A DNA stretch of 64,000 nt, from positions 8,184,001 to 8,248,000 of the forward strand of contig NZ_JARXYP010000002.1 of NCBI RefSeq assembly GCF_029893805.1, read 5' to 3'. The first letter of the stretch is position 1. Each line of letters begins with the position of its first letter. Positions 1 through 8,086 of this stretch are shown one piece after another. The notes beneath the pieces were generated by a model. It had not been told where the DNA came from and searched no databases. It saw only the letters and a program-made list of their open reading frames with translations. The DNA is from Streptomyces sp. SAI-135. Its GTDB lineage: Bacteria; Actinomycetota; Actinomycetes; Streptomycetales; Streptomycetaceae. The position numbers and the translations under genes were made by a program.

Positions 1-1145
1 GCGACCGTGGTGTGGGGCGGGTTGGGGAAGGTGGTGCCGGGGACGCCCTGACTGCCGACGAAGACCATGTTCCAGTTCGAGCCGGTCCAGCTGCCGAGCT
101 GGGAGTTGCGCGTCAACCACTGTTGCTGACTGCCCGAGTTGACCTGTCCGTCGATCTTCGTGTCGGCGAGCAGACCGCCGCTGGACCAGCCGTTGTCGTC
201 GAGGGCGAGGTTGCCGCGCAGATGCATGCGCCGGTACGCCGCCGCCTGCGACACCGCCCAACGGTCGCTGCCGTTCACGGGGTTGACGGACAGGTTCTCG
301 GCCCCGCGCCAGAAGTTCTGGGTCGCGTTGCCCTGGAACCAGTCGGCCTCGGCGTGCACGGCCCCGTTGACGGTGACCGCGTCCGGGGTCAGGCCCAGTC
401 CCGCCACCTGGGTGTAGAAGCCGACGTTGGCGTCCGCGCTGTAGGAGCCGGGCTTGAACAGGACGGCGTAGCGCTGGGAGCCGAACTGGTTGGTCTCCTG
501 CTGCTGGAAGATCGAGTTCAGCCTCGACTGGATCGTCGAGGACGGCATCGAGGGGTCGAAGACGACCACGTTGGGGCCGAGGTCGGGGTTGGTGGCGGAC
601 TGGGTCACCGGGACCACCTGGAAACGCTGGGCCGCGCTGCCGTTGCAGGTGTACTGCACGAACTGCACGCTGTCGGCGGTCGAGGCGCCCGGGTCGTCCA
701 GGCACTTGCCGCTGTTGCGGTTGACGAAGTGGTAGGCGCCGCCGCCGTCGTGGACGGGTAGCCACTGCTGGTTGGCGCCGCCGCCGTAGGTCCACAGGTG
801 GACGGGCGCGTTGTCGGCGGTGGAGACGTCGGCCACGTCCACGACCTGGGCGGTGTTGTTGCGGTTGTCGATGCGGACGTAACCGTCGCTGGTGGCGGTG
901 AAACTCCACTGCTGGGCCGTGCTGCTGTTGCACGCGTACTGCTGCACGACGGTGCCGTTGGCGGTGCCGGCCGACCTGGCGTCCAGACAACGCCCGCTTG
1001 CCGCGTTCATGACAGTCGAGAAGCCGGTGGGGAGCGCGGTGGCGGCGGCGTGAGCGGGGGTGGTCGTGGCGGTCAGCGCGGACGCGGCGGCCACGGTGAC
1101 GAGCGTGGCGGCGCCGGATCTGCGGAGGCGCGTGAGGGTGTGCAT
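1..1145 (-). CDS. Secreted ricin-B lectin / beta-helix protein, C-terminus cut by window edge
   Basis: The frame starts at an ATG at 1145-1143, preceded by GAAGGG nine bases upstream, and stays open to the left edge, so only about 380 N-terminal residues are visible. Residues 1-33 form a secretion signal: an Arg-rich start, an Ala/Val/Thr-rich core and an AHA-type cleavage site. Residues about 40-160 carry three ricin-type beta-trefoil repeats ending in QQW, QQW and QRF. The rest begins a right-handed beta-helix of pectate-lyase type, starting near NVVVFDPSMP. Streptomyces homologues of this layout are often labelled adenylyl cyclase or coagulation factor 5/8 protein; I see no cyclase motif. 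A secreted glycan-binding and probably glycan-cleaving enzyme is the best reading; the exact glycosidase family is not decided. The promoter carries a DasR-like box, which fits a polysaccharide-related role. Confidence 0.8.
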   Translation of the reverse strand, partial: MHTLTRLRRSGAATLVTVAAASALTATTTPAHAAATALPTGFSTVMNAASGRCLDARSAGTANGTVVQQYACNSSTAQQWSFTATSDGYVRIDNRNNTAQVVDVADVSTADNAPVHLWTYGGGANQQWLPVHDGGGAYHFVNRNSGKCLDDPGASTADSVQFVQYTCNGSAAQRFQVVPVTQSATNPDLGPNVVVFDPSMPSSTIQSRLNSIFQQQETNQFGSQRYAVLFKPGSYSADANVGFYTQVAGLGLTPDAVTVNGAVHAEADWFQGNATQNFWRGAENLSVNPVNGSDRWAVSQAAAYRRMHLRGNLALDDNGWSSGGLLADTKIDGQVNSGSQQQWLTRNSQLGSWTGSNWNMVFVGSQGVPGTTFPNPPHTTV

Positions 1146-1201
1146 GGGCAGAGCCCTTCATGGGGGGTGGGGTGTCGCGAGGTGTGTCTGGCTGACCCGT
1201 G

Positions 1202-1230
1202 AACCTAAAGGTATGGACCACTTACGTCAA
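1202..1230 (-). promoter_or_regulatory. Promoter of the lectin/beta-helix gene
   Basis: On the minus strand TTGACG (1230-1225) and TAGGTT (1207-1202) are separated by exactly 17 bases, matching the principal sigma factor pattern of Streptomyces (TTGACN, TAgNNT). The start codon lies 57 bases beyond the -10, leaving room for a short leader with a ribosome binding site. Confidence 0.7.
1209..1220 (-). promoter_or_regulatory. DasR-like / chitinase-type operator
   Basis: Reading TGGTCCATACCT on the minus strand, this matches 9 of 12 positions of the DasR-type core TGGTCTAGACCA and resembles the 12-bp elements known from Streptomyces chitinase promoters. It lies wholly inside the 17-bp promoter spacer, so a bound repressor would block RNA polymerase. 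Identification is by similarity only. Confidence 0.5.
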
Positions 1231-1358
1231 GAGATGAAGTAAGGTCTGAGCGAAGGCGGTTGGAGTCGGTCGGATGTGGGAAGTTTCCGGCTGGATGCCT
1301 TGGCGGGCGCCGAAGGGATACCCGGCTGTGTGTTGCCGGCCGGGAGGGAACCCGTGTT

Positions 1359-1562
1359 GTGATCGCCGTCGCTGTGTCGCTGCTGCCCGCCCTCGGGATG
1401 CTGCTGTACGCCATGGACCGGATCGAGGACCGATTGTCGGCCAGGTCGTCCCCGCCGCGTCACGCAAGGGGGCGTCACCTGCGGTTGGTGCGTGGAGCGG
1501 GTCCGTCCCGCACCGAGGGCGGGTCTGGTGAAGGGTCCGGGCGACGGCTCGATGCGGCGTGA
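1359..1562 (+). CDS. Small single-pass membrane protein, 67 aa
   Basis: A GTG at 1359 follows GGAGGG ten bases upstream and opens a 67-residue frame ending in TGA at 1560. Residues 2-20 (IAVAVSLLPALGMLLYAMD) form one hydrophobic segment at the extreme N-terminus, followed by an acidic IEDRL stretch and a basic, Pro/Arg-rich tail with PPRHARGRHLRL. This arrangement predicts a protein anchored by its N-terminus with a basic cytoplasmic tail. I recall similar short proteins in other Streptomyces, but know no function. The in-frame stretch upstream of the GTG is Arg/Cys-rich and unlike a protein, which supports the internal start. It is divergent from the lectin gene; the two share the 1146-1358 interval. 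Confidence 0.55.
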   Translation: MIAVAVSLLPALGMLLYAMDRIEDRLSARSSPPRHARGRHLRLVRGAGPSRTEGGSGEGSGRRLDAA

Positions 1563-2016
1563 CGGTGCCGGGGGGGCTTGCGGGCTGTGCCGCACGCTCG
1601 GGTGAGTGTGGGGCGTGGTGCGAGGTGGGGCCAATGCCGCGCGACGGGCTGGGCCGCCCGGGTCGTGGTGACTGCCCGTGTGAGTGGCGGGCGGGGGTTT
1701 GCGACGGGGCACCCGCTCGGGCCGGAGCCGGGTGTGGTTGGCGGGGTGTGGCACCCGCTCGGGCAAGTGCCGTGCGACGGTTCGCGTTCCGCTTCCGCCC
1801 GCGGGCGGAAGCGGAACCCGGCGGGATGCGGAAGCAGCCCCCCCGGCAAGCTCCGGCGCCGTGGCGGTGTGCTCCCGGCCTGCCTTTCCACCCACCTGTT
1901 GTGCCGCAAGGGCCCCGCGCGTCAGCTCGGTCGGCACAGGGGAGCGGACATCCCCGGCCCACCGCCGGAGGCACTCGCGGGCTGATTGGCCGGGCGTCCG
2001 AGGGTACTCGGCGTGC
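1563..2016. other. Intergenic region with direct repeats and a perfect palindrome
   Basis: No convincing gene in this 454-base stretch. It contains a 15-base direct repeat, GGCACCCGCTCGGGC, at 1708-1722 and 1750-1764; a looser pair around TGCCGCGCGACGG (about 1635) and TGCCGTGCGACGG (about 1768); and the 32-bp palindrome listed separately. No clear promoter for the downstream YihY gene was found. Long open frames here differ in all strands and read as Arg/Pro/Gly-rich low-complexity peptide. Confidence 0.5.
1786..1817. repeat. Perfect 32-bp palindrome
   Basis: The arm GTTCCGCTTCCGCCCG (1786-1801) is followed directly, with no loop, by its exact reverse complement at 1802-1817. As RNA this would be a very stable hairpin on either strand, without a U tract. 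It could be a bidirectional transcription block downstream of the small membrane protein gene or a protein-binding site. Confidence 0.75.
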
Positions 2017-3096
2017 ATGAAGCTGCATCTTCCTGGACGTAAAGACCACCACGGGAGCGACGAGGATGAGGAACGCGAGGTTCCGTCGTCCGAGGAGGTG
2101 GGCCCCGGGCCCGCCGTGGAGGAGCGTGCTCCGGACACACCGTCAGAACTGCCGAAGACGGCCTGGGGTGCGGTGCTGCGGGGCAGCATGCGGGAGTTCA
2201 AGGACGACGAACTGACCGACCGGGCCGCCGCACTGACCTACTACGGCCTGTTGTCGCTCTTCCCGGCCATCCTGGTCCTGGTGTCGATGCTCGGTCTGAC
2301 CGGCAAGTCCGCCACGGACTCGGTGCTGAAGAACCTCAAGCAGTTCACCCCGGGCTCGGCACGCGACATCATCACCGGGGCCGTCGAGCAGCTCCAGGGC
2401 AACGCGGGCGTCGGGTCGGTCATGGCCGTCGTGGGCCTGGTGCTGGCGGTGTGGTCGGCGTCCGGGTACGTGGCCGCGTTCATCCGTTCGGCCAACCGGG
2501 TCTACGACATGCCGGAGGGCCGCCCGATCTGGAAGATCCTCCCGGTGCGGGTCGGCCTGACCGTCGTCCTCATGGTGCTCGCCGTCGTCAGTTCGCTGAT
2601 CGTCGTCTTCACCGGCACCCTGGCGAGCAAGGCCGGCTCGGCGCTCGGGATCGGCGACACCGCCCTGACGGTCTGGTCGATCGCCAAGTGGCCCGTCCTG
2701 GTGGTCCTGGTCACGGTCATGATCGCGCTCCTGTACTGGGCCACGCCCAACGCCCGGGTGAAGGGCTTCCGGTGGATCACGCCGGGCAGTTTCCTCGCCC
2801 TCGTCATCTGGCTGGTCGCGTCCGCCGGGTTCGCGTTCTACGTGGCCAACTTCGCCTCGTACAACAAGACCTACGGCACCATGGCGGGTGTCATCGTCTT
2901 CCTGGTCTGGCTGTGGATCAGCAATCTGGCGATCCTCCTGGGCCTGGAGTTCGACGCCGAGACCGTCCGGCAGCGGGCGATCGCCGGAGGGCTGCCGCCC
3001 GACAGGGAGCCCTACACGGAGCCGCGCGACACCAGGACGTGGGACGAGCAGGATCTGCGCAGGCTGGACGAGTCGGGTCCGACGCACGAGGCGTGA
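2017..3096 (+). CDS. YihY/BrkB-family inner membrane protein
   Basis: The chosen ATG at 2017 gives 359 residues, the normal size for the family; upstream in-frame sequence looks non-coding. Residues 1-45 are charged and mostly acidic (HHGSDEDEEREVP), then an amphipathic lead-in with REFKDDELTDRAAALTYYGLLSLFP, the hallmark start of the YihY/BrkB domain. Six membrane segments follow at roughly 70-94, 130-155, 178-200, 219-240, 256-278 and 289-312, with GTMAGVIVFLVWLWISN in the last. The C-terminal 45 residues are charged and cytoplasmic. The family was once mislabelled ribonuclease BN; its function is not established, and transport or envelope roles are suggested. The PAP2 phosphatase gene lies 38 bases downstream in the same direction, so the two may form an envelope-related pair. 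Confidence 0.9.
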   Translation: MKLHLPGRKDHHGSDEDEEREVPSSEEVGPGPAVEERAPDTPSELPKTAWGAVLRGSMREFKDDELTDRAAALTYYGLLSLFPAILVLVSMLGLTGKSATDSVLKNLKQFTPGSARDIITGAVEQLQGNAGVGSVMAVVGLVLAVWSASGYVAAFIRSANRVYDMPEGRPIWKILPVRVGLTVVLMVLAVVSSLIVVFTGTLASKAGSALGIGDTALTVWSIAKWPVLVVLVTVMIALLYWATPNARVKGFRWITPGSFLALVIWLVASAGFAFYVANFASYNKTYGTMAGVIVFLVWLWISNLAILLGLEFDAETVRQRAIAGGLPPDREPYTEPRDTRTWDEQDLRRLDESGPTHEA

Positions 3097-3134
3097 CGGA
3101 CTGATCCGCAGGCGGGCCGCTTATCTCGGGGAGT

Positions 3135-3704
3135 TTGGGACAACCGCAGGTCATGAGGTTGCTGACGGACTTGTACGAGATCGACGGGGTGCTGACGCGG
3201 CAGGCCGCCTCCCGGATCCCGCCGGGTGTGGCCAAGGCGCTGTCGGCGGTGGAGGAGTCCGCGGAGAGCACCAAGCTGTGGTGCGGCGCCGCCGTCGCGA
3301 TGGCGTGGAAGGGCGGGTGGCGGGGGCGCAGGGCGGCGGCCGCCGGACTGGTGGCCCTGACCGTGGCCCAGCTTGTCTCGAACGGGCTGTGCAAGCAGCT
3401 GGCCGACCGCCCCAGGCCGCCCGAGGAGTGGATCCCGCACGACGAGGTCGCCGACCGGCCCGACTCGTCCTCGTTCCCCTCCGGGCACACGGCGGCCGCG
3501 GTCGCCTTCACCGCCGCGGTCGCCCCCACCTGGCCCACCGCGGGTGTGCTGTGCGCGCTGCCGGCCGCCATGGTCGCGGTCGAACGGGTGCAGTCGGGTG
3601 CCCACTACCCCAGCGACGTCGCCGGCGGCGCGGCCGTCGGCCTGGCCGCCGCCTGGCTCACCCACCGGGCCCCGGCTCTGCTCCTGCGCCTCTGGCGGCC
3701 GTAG
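3135..3704 (+). CDS. PAP2-family membrane phosphatase
   Basis: Encodes up to 189 residues from a TTG at 3135; an ATG at 3153 (MRLLTDLYEIDGV) is the alternative, and neither has an ideal ribosome binding site. All three phosphatase signature blocks are visible: KX6RP in KQLADRPRP, PSGH in SSFPSGHTAAAVAF, and RX5HX3D in ERVQSGAHYPSDVAGG, the last with the catalytic His. Hydrophobic helices flank these motifs (AAAAGLVALTVAQLV, AVAFTAAVAPTWPTAGVLCALPA). The family removes phosphate from lipid phosphates such as phosphatidic acid, undecaprenyl pyrophosphate or polyprenyl phosphates at the membrane; the substrate here cannot be told. It lies just behind the YihY-type gene, and a strong hairpin 150 bases downstream probably ends the transcript. 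Confidence 0.88.
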   Translation: MGQPQVMRLLTDLYEIDGVLTRQAASRIPPGVAKALSAVEESAESTKLWCGAAVAMAWKGGWRGRRAAAAGLVALTVAQLVSNGLCKQLADRPRPPEEWIPHDEVADRPDSSSFPSGHTAAAVAFTAAVAPTWPTAGVLCALPAAMVAVERVQSGAHYPSDVAGGAAVGLAAAWLTHRAPALLLRLWRP

Positions 3705-4050
3705 CGGCCACGGGCGAACGGCGACGGGCCCCCGCACGCACACCACCGGCGGCGCCCCTCACGTCGGAACGACGACGGACGGCGCCGCGCGAGCGAAGAG
3801 CGTCAAGCGGGCGAAGAGCAACGAGCGGGCCATGAGCATCGGCAACGTGCGCGTCGGCCCGCTCGAACCTGCTGAGCGGGCCGACGCCGCTGTGTGCCAG
3901 CAGCCCCACACCGCGGGCACACTCGGGACAAGCCACCGTGAACCGCCGCCGCGGCTCCCCAGGGGACCCGGCGTGCGGGTAACCCGTATCCCACGGGGTA
4001 ATCCTCGCGATCCGTGACGTGTGTGGCCCAGGAGCACGGGCCGAGGAGCG
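3705..4050. other. Intergenic region between PAP2 and the kinase-lyase gene
   Basis: No supportable gene. It contains the perfect 14-bp hairpin listed separately and a pair of short similar elements, CGGGTAACCCG (about 3976) and GGGGTAATCC (about 3997), just upstream of the next promoter. Confidence 0.5.
3851..3887 (+). terminator. Strong hairpin terminator after PAP2
   Basis: Arms GCGTCGGCCCGCTC (3851-3864) and GAGCGGGCCGACGC (3874-3887) pair perfectly over 14 bp around a 9-base loop. No U tract follows, as is usual for Streptomyces terminators. Confidence 0.7.
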
Positions 4051-4080
4051 TTGACCGCGGAACCGGGTTCGTCCTACCGT
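4051..4080 (+). promoter_or_regulatory. Promoter of the kinase-lyase/LacI operon
   Basis: TTGACC (4051-4056) and TACCGT (4075-4080) stand 18 bases apart. The predicted start of transcription, about 4087, is just before the palindromic operator at 4094-4111. Confidence 0.6.
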
Positions 4081-4093
4081 CGTCGCACGGAAC

Positions 4094-4111
4094 TGCCGGA
4101 ACGTTCCGGCA
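4094..4111. promoter_or_regulatory. Perfect 18-bp palindromic operator
   Basis: TGCCGGAACGTTCCGGCA is an exact palindrome centred on CG, the usual form of LacI-family operators. It lies between the -10 and the start codon at 4125, where a bound repressor would stop transcription. The obvious candidate regulator is the LacI protein encoded second in the same operon (7052-8065). Confidence 0.7.
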
Positions 4112-4124
4112 CAGGAGCGGCGGC

Positions 4125-7055
4125 ATGCCGCGGAAGCGGAGCGGACCCATGGGCCTGCCGTCCACGGACTGGCTGGTGCGACCCGTCGCACCGATCGACG
4201 AAACCGCCGCCACGGCCGTGCTGACGACCCGGTTCGGGGTGCGGGGCACCGTACGGGACCTGGGCAGTCAGCAGGACCGCAACTACCGGGTCCGCAGCGA
4301 GGCGGGGGAGTACGTCCTCAAGGTCGCCAACCCCGCCACCGGAACGGGCGAGCTGCGGGCGCAGTGCGACGCCGTGGAGCACCTGGCCGGCGCGCTGCCC
4401 GGTCTCCGGCTGCCGCGGGCGCTCCCCGGCGCCGACGGCGACGTGGTGCAGCCCTTCCCGGTGGACGGAGCCCCGCTCGACTGCCGGCTGCTGGAGTTCG
4501 TGCCGGGCGAGCCGATCATGGACAGCGGCTACCTCGCCCCGGCCGTCGTGGCGCGCCTCGGCGACATCGCCGGGCGGATCGCCGCGGCCCTCGCGGACTT
4601 CACCGCCCCCGAGTCCGACCGTTTCCGGCCGTGGGACCTGCGCAACGCCCTCGCGGTGACCGAGGCCCTCGCCCCGCACTGGCCCGACCGTGCCCGCGCC
4701 GACCGGGTACTGAGTGCGGCCCGCACCGCGTACGCCCTCGTGGAACCCCATGCGAAGGACCTCCCGGTCCAGTTCGTGCACGGCGACATCACCGACAACA
4801 ACGTCGTCTGCGAGACCGCACGCGACGGCCGGCGGATGCCCGTCGGGGTGATCGACTTCGGGGACCTCGGCACCGGCTGGACCGTGGCGGAGGCGGCCGT
4901 GACCTGCACCTCCGTCCTGCACCACCACGGCGCCGGCCCCGCCTCCGTCCTGCCCGCCGTCCGCGCCTTCGACGCCGTCCGCCCGCTCCTGGACGAGGAG
5001 GTGGCCGTGCTGTGGCCGCTCGTCGTCCTGCGGGCGGCCGTCATGGTGGTCAGCGGGCAGTACGACGTCCTCCAGGACCCGGACAACGGCTACGCCTCCG
5101 CCGCCCTGGACCGGGAGTGGGCCATGTTCGAGTCGGCCGTCTCCGTCCCGGCGCAGGTGATGACGGCCGGGCTGCGCGAGGCACTCGGCCGCCCCCTGCC
5201 CCGGGTCGCGGTCCGGCCCGCGCACCGCATGCTGCCGGGCCTGCCCGACGCCGTACCGGTGCTCGACCTGTCGGCGCAGAGCGACGACCTGCACTCGGGC
5301 CGCTGGCTGGCGGCGGACGCCGAAGCCGCCCTGGTCGCCGGCCGGCCGGCGGTCCGCACCCGGCACGGCGAGTTCCGCCTGACCCGGACCACTCTCGACA
5401 CCACGGACGCCCCGGCCACCTGCGCCCTCGGAGTGGACCTGCGTCCAGCGGACCCCCTGGAGGTACGCGCGCCCTGGCCGGGCACGCTCACCCGGCACGC
5501 CGACGGCACCCTCGACCTGCGCGGCGAGGGACACCCCGTCCTGTGGCTGTACGGCGTCACCGACCCGGCCGCACCCGGTCCCGTCGCCGCCGGACAGCGC
5601 CTCGGCTCCGTCGCCGGGCAGGACGGCGGGCACACCCTCGGCCTCCAGCTCTCGACCCTGACCGACCGGCGCCCACCGCGTTTCGCCACGCCTGACCTGG
5701 CCGCCGGCTGGCTGGCGGTGAGTCCGGACCCCACGGCGCTGATCACCGGGCAGGACCCCGCGGAACCGTCCGCCGACAAGGACCTCCTCGACCGCCGCGA
5801 CCGTGCCTTCGCCGGAGTCCAGGAGCACTACTACGACGAGCCGCCCCGCATCGAACGCGGCTGGCGCCACCACCTCGTCGACACCCGCGGCCGCGGCTAT
5901 CTCGACATGCTCAACAACGTGACCATCCTCGGTCACGGCCACCCCGCGCTCAGCGACGCCGTGCACCGGCAGTGGCGGCGCCTCAACACCAACTCCCGTT
6001 TCCACTACGGCTCGGTGGTGGAACTCTCCGAGCGGCTCACCGCCCTGCTGCCCGCCGAACTGGACACCGTCTTCCTCGTCAACAGCGGCTCCGAGGCCGT
6101 GGACCTCGCCCTGCGCCTGGCCTGGGCGGCGACCGGCCGGCAGGACACGGTCGCGGTCGAGGAGGCGTACCACGGCTGGACCTACGCGAGCGACGCGGTC
6201 TCCACCTCGATCGCGGACAACCCGAACGCCCTCTCCTCACGCCCGGGCTGGGTGCACACCGTGGCCGCCCCCAACTCCTACCGAGGCCGCCACCGCGGTG
6301 CCGAGGCACGGCGGTACGGCCCCGAGGCCGCCGCGCGCATCACCGCACTCGCCGACCAGGGCCACCCGCCCGCCGCTTTCATCTGTGAGCCGTTCTACGG
6401 CAACGCGGGCGGCCTGCCCCTCCCCGACGGCTACCTGCGGCACGTCTACGACGCCACCCGAGCCGTCGGCGGTCTGTGCATCGCGGACGAGGTGCAGGTC
6501 GGCTACGGCCGGCTCGGCACCCACTTCTGGGGGTTCGAGCAGCAGGGCGTGGTACCGGACGTGGTCACCGTGGCCAAGGCGATGGGCAACGGCCATCCGC
6601 TGGGCGCGGTGATCACCCGGCGGGAGATCGCCGACGCCTACCGCACCCAGGGCTACTTCTTCTCCTCGGCCGGGGGCAGCCCGGTCAGCAGCGTGGTCGG
6701 GCTGACCGTGCTGGACGTGCTGCGGGACGAACGGCTCCAGGACAACGCCGTGCGGACGGGCGGGTACCTGAAGCGGCGGCTGGAGGAACTCGCCGAGCGG
6801 CACCCGCTGATCGGCGCGGTGCACGGCTCCGGGCTGTATCTGGGCGTCGAGTTCGTCCGGGACCGCGAGACCCTGGAACCGGCGACCGAGGAGACCGCCG
6901 CGATCTGCGACCGCCTGCGTGAGCTCGGCGTGATCGTCCAGCCGACCTCGGACCGGCAGTGCGTCCTGAAGATCAAGCCGCCACTGTGCCTGACCCGGCA
7001 CAGCGCCGACGTGTTCACCGCCGCGCTGGACGACGTGCTGACCCACGGCTGGTGA
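4125..7055 (+). CDS. Fused APH-type kinase / M23-like / class III aminotransferase (probable amino-alcohol kinase-phospholyase)
   Basis: The ATG at 4125 follows AGGAG by seven bases and gives 976 residues; an ATG at 4149 (MGLPSTDWLV) is also possible. Residues about 20-360 form an aminoglycoside/choline-kinase-like domain with HGD (H219-D221) as catalytic loop and IDFGD (D244) as metal-binding motif. A middle part near 415-515 (APWPGTLTRHADGTL, PVAAGQRLGSV) resembles an M23/lipoyl-like fold. Residues about 545-976 are a fold-type I class III aminotransferase with NSGSEAVDLALRLA and the PLP lysine K818 in VAKAMGNGHPLG. The same three-part fusion in bacteria was the clue that led to human ETNPPL and PHYKPL being recognised as phospholyases of phosphoethanolamine and phosphohydroxylysine. 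By that logic this protein phosphorylates an amino alcohol and then eliminates phosphate and ammonia to give an aldehyde; substrate unknown. Overlaps the LacI gene by GTGA. Confidence 0.85.
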   Translation: MPRKRSGPMGLPSTDWLVRPVAPIDETAATAVLTTRFGVRGTVRDLGSQQDRNYRVRSEAGEYVLKVANPATGTGELRAQCDAVEHLAGALPGLRLPRALPGADGDVVQPFPVDGAPLDCRLLEFVPGEPIMDSGYLAPAVVARLGDIAGRIAAALADFTAPESDRFRPWDLRNALAVTEALAPHWPDRARADRVLSAARTAYALVEPHAKDLPVQFVHGDITDNNVVCETARDGRRMPVGVIDFGDLGTGWTVAEAAVTCTSVLHHHGAGPASVLPAVRAFDAVRPLLDEEVAVLWPLVVLRAAVMVVSGQYDVLQDPDNGYASAALDREWAMFESAVSVPAQVMTAGLREALGRPLPRVAVRPAHRMLPGLPDAVPVLDLSAQSDDLHSGRWLAADAEAALVAGRPAVRTRHGEFRLTRTTLDTTDAPATCALGVDLRPADPLEVRAPWPGTLTRHADGTLDLRGEGHPVLWLYGVTDPAAPGPVAAGQRLGSVAGQDGGHTLGLQLSTLTDRRPPRFATPDLAAGWLAVSPDPTALITGQDPAEPSADKDLLDRRDRAFAGVQEHYYDEPPRIERGWRHHLVDTRGRGYLDMLNNVTILGHGHPALSDAVHRQWRRLNTNSRFHYGSVVELSERLTALLPAELDTVFLVNSGSEAVDLALRLAWAATGRQDTVAVEEAYHGWTYASDAVSTSIADNPNALSSRPGWVHTVAAPNSYRGRHRGAEARRYGPEAAARITALADQGHPPAAFICEPFYGNAGGLPLPDGYLRHVYDATRAVGGLCIADEVQVGYGRLGTHFWGFEQQGVVPDVVTVAKAMGNGHPLGAVITRREIADAYRTQGYFFSSAGGSPVSSVVGLTVLDVLRDERLQDNAVRTGGYLKRRLEELAERHPLIGAVHGSGLYLGVEFVRDRETLEPATEETAAICDRLRELGVIVQPTSDRQCVLKIKPPLCLTRHSADVFTAALDDVLTHGW

Positions 7056-8065
7056 GCGGCGTGCCGGCCAGCACCCCCCGCACCCCGACCGGACCGGGCG
7101 CGCCCGCCACCATCGCCGACGTCGCGCGGGAAGCGGGCGTCTCCAAGACCACCGCGTCGGACGCGCTGCGCGGCCACGGCCGGGTGTCCGACGCGACCCG
7201 CCGGGCCGTCCTGGACGCGGCCCGGCGCCTCGGATACACCCCCAACCGCAGCGCGCGCAGCCTGCGCACCTCCGTGACGGAGACCATCGCGCTGCACATC
7301 CCGGAGTTCCTCACCAGCGCCGAGTACTACATGGCGTTCGTGTTCGGGGTCGCCGAGCAGGCCGCGCGGGCCGGGCTGAACGTGACCCTGGTGTCCTCCG
7401 GCCGCCTCCCGCAGGTCGACGGGGTGATCCTGTGCGACCCGATGCCGGACAACCCGGTCGTGGACCGGCTGATGAAGGCGGGGCTGCCGGTCGTCACGGC
7501 CGAGCGCTACGGCGGCGACGGCCGGCCCGCCGGGGTGATCTGGTCCGACCACGAGACCTCGCTGACCGAACTCCTGGACCACCTGCGGGCGAGGGGCGCC
7601 CACCGGCCCGCGTTCATCGCCTCCGACACCACCGCCGACTGGGCCCTCACGCTCCAGCGCACCTACGCGCGCTGGTGCCACGCGCACGGTGTCCAAGACC
7701 TGCTGCGCAAAGCCTCGTTCGGCGCCTCACCCGAGGTGCTCCGGTCCGTCGTGCGGGAGTTGCTCGCCGAAGTGCCCGGCACGGACGCGATCGTGTGTGC
7801 CGCCGACGGGGCCGCGGCGGCCGTCCTGCCCGAGATCCGGTCGGCGGGCCGGGTCGTGGGCGAGGACCTGCTGCTGGCGTCCTGCGTCGACAGCCTGGCG
7901 ATGCGGACCGCGGAACCGCCGATCACGGCGATCGACCTGAGGCCCCGTCACATGGGCGCGGAATGCGTCCGGTTGCTCTGCGAGATCCTCGCCGGCGAGA
8001 CGAAGGCCGGCACCGCCCGCACCCTGGCCATCGAGACGACCGTGCGGGCGTCGACGCGTTCGTGA
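7052..8065 (+). CDS. LacI-family repressor, partner of the kinase-lyase
   Basis: A GTG at 7052 overlaps the stop codon of the preceding gene (GTGA), which implies translational coupling and explains the poor ribosome binding site; the product has 337 residues. An N-terminal helix-turn-helix with hinge is clear: TIADVAREAGVSKTTASDAL, then GHGRVSDATRRAVLDAARRLGYTPNRSARSLRT. The effector domain is of periplasmic-binding-protein type (IPEFLTSAEYYMAFVFGVAEQA; DGVILCDPMPDNPVVDRL). It probably senses the amino-alcohol substrate, or a product, of the upstream enzyme and represses its own operon through the perfect palindrome at 4094-4111. Inference from position; no ligand residues were assigned. It faces the second LacI gene tail to tail, 21 bases apart. 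Confidence 0.9.
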   Translation: MSGVPASTPRTPTGPGAPATIADVAREAGVSKTTASDALRGHGRVSDATRRAVLDAARRLGYTPNRSARSLRTSVTETIALHIPEFLTSAEYYMAFVFGVAEQAARAGLNVTLVSSGRLPQVDGVILCDPMPDNPVVDRLMKAGLPVVTAERYGGDGRPAGVIWSDHETSLTELLDHLRARGAHRPAFIASDTTADWALTLQRTYARWCHAHGVQDLLRKASFGASPEVLRSVVRELLAEVPGTDAIVCAADGAAAAVLPEIRSAGRVVGEDLLLASCVDSLAMRTAEPPITAIDLRPRHMGAECVRLLCEILAGETKAGTARTLAIETTVRASTRS

Positions 8066-8086
8066 GGCGTCGGGACGGTACCGCGC

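Noticed and set aside
1-1145. Adenylyl cyclase annotation used for similar proteins
   Set aside because: No cyclase catalytic motif; visible domains are a signal peptide, ricin-B lectin and beta-helix.
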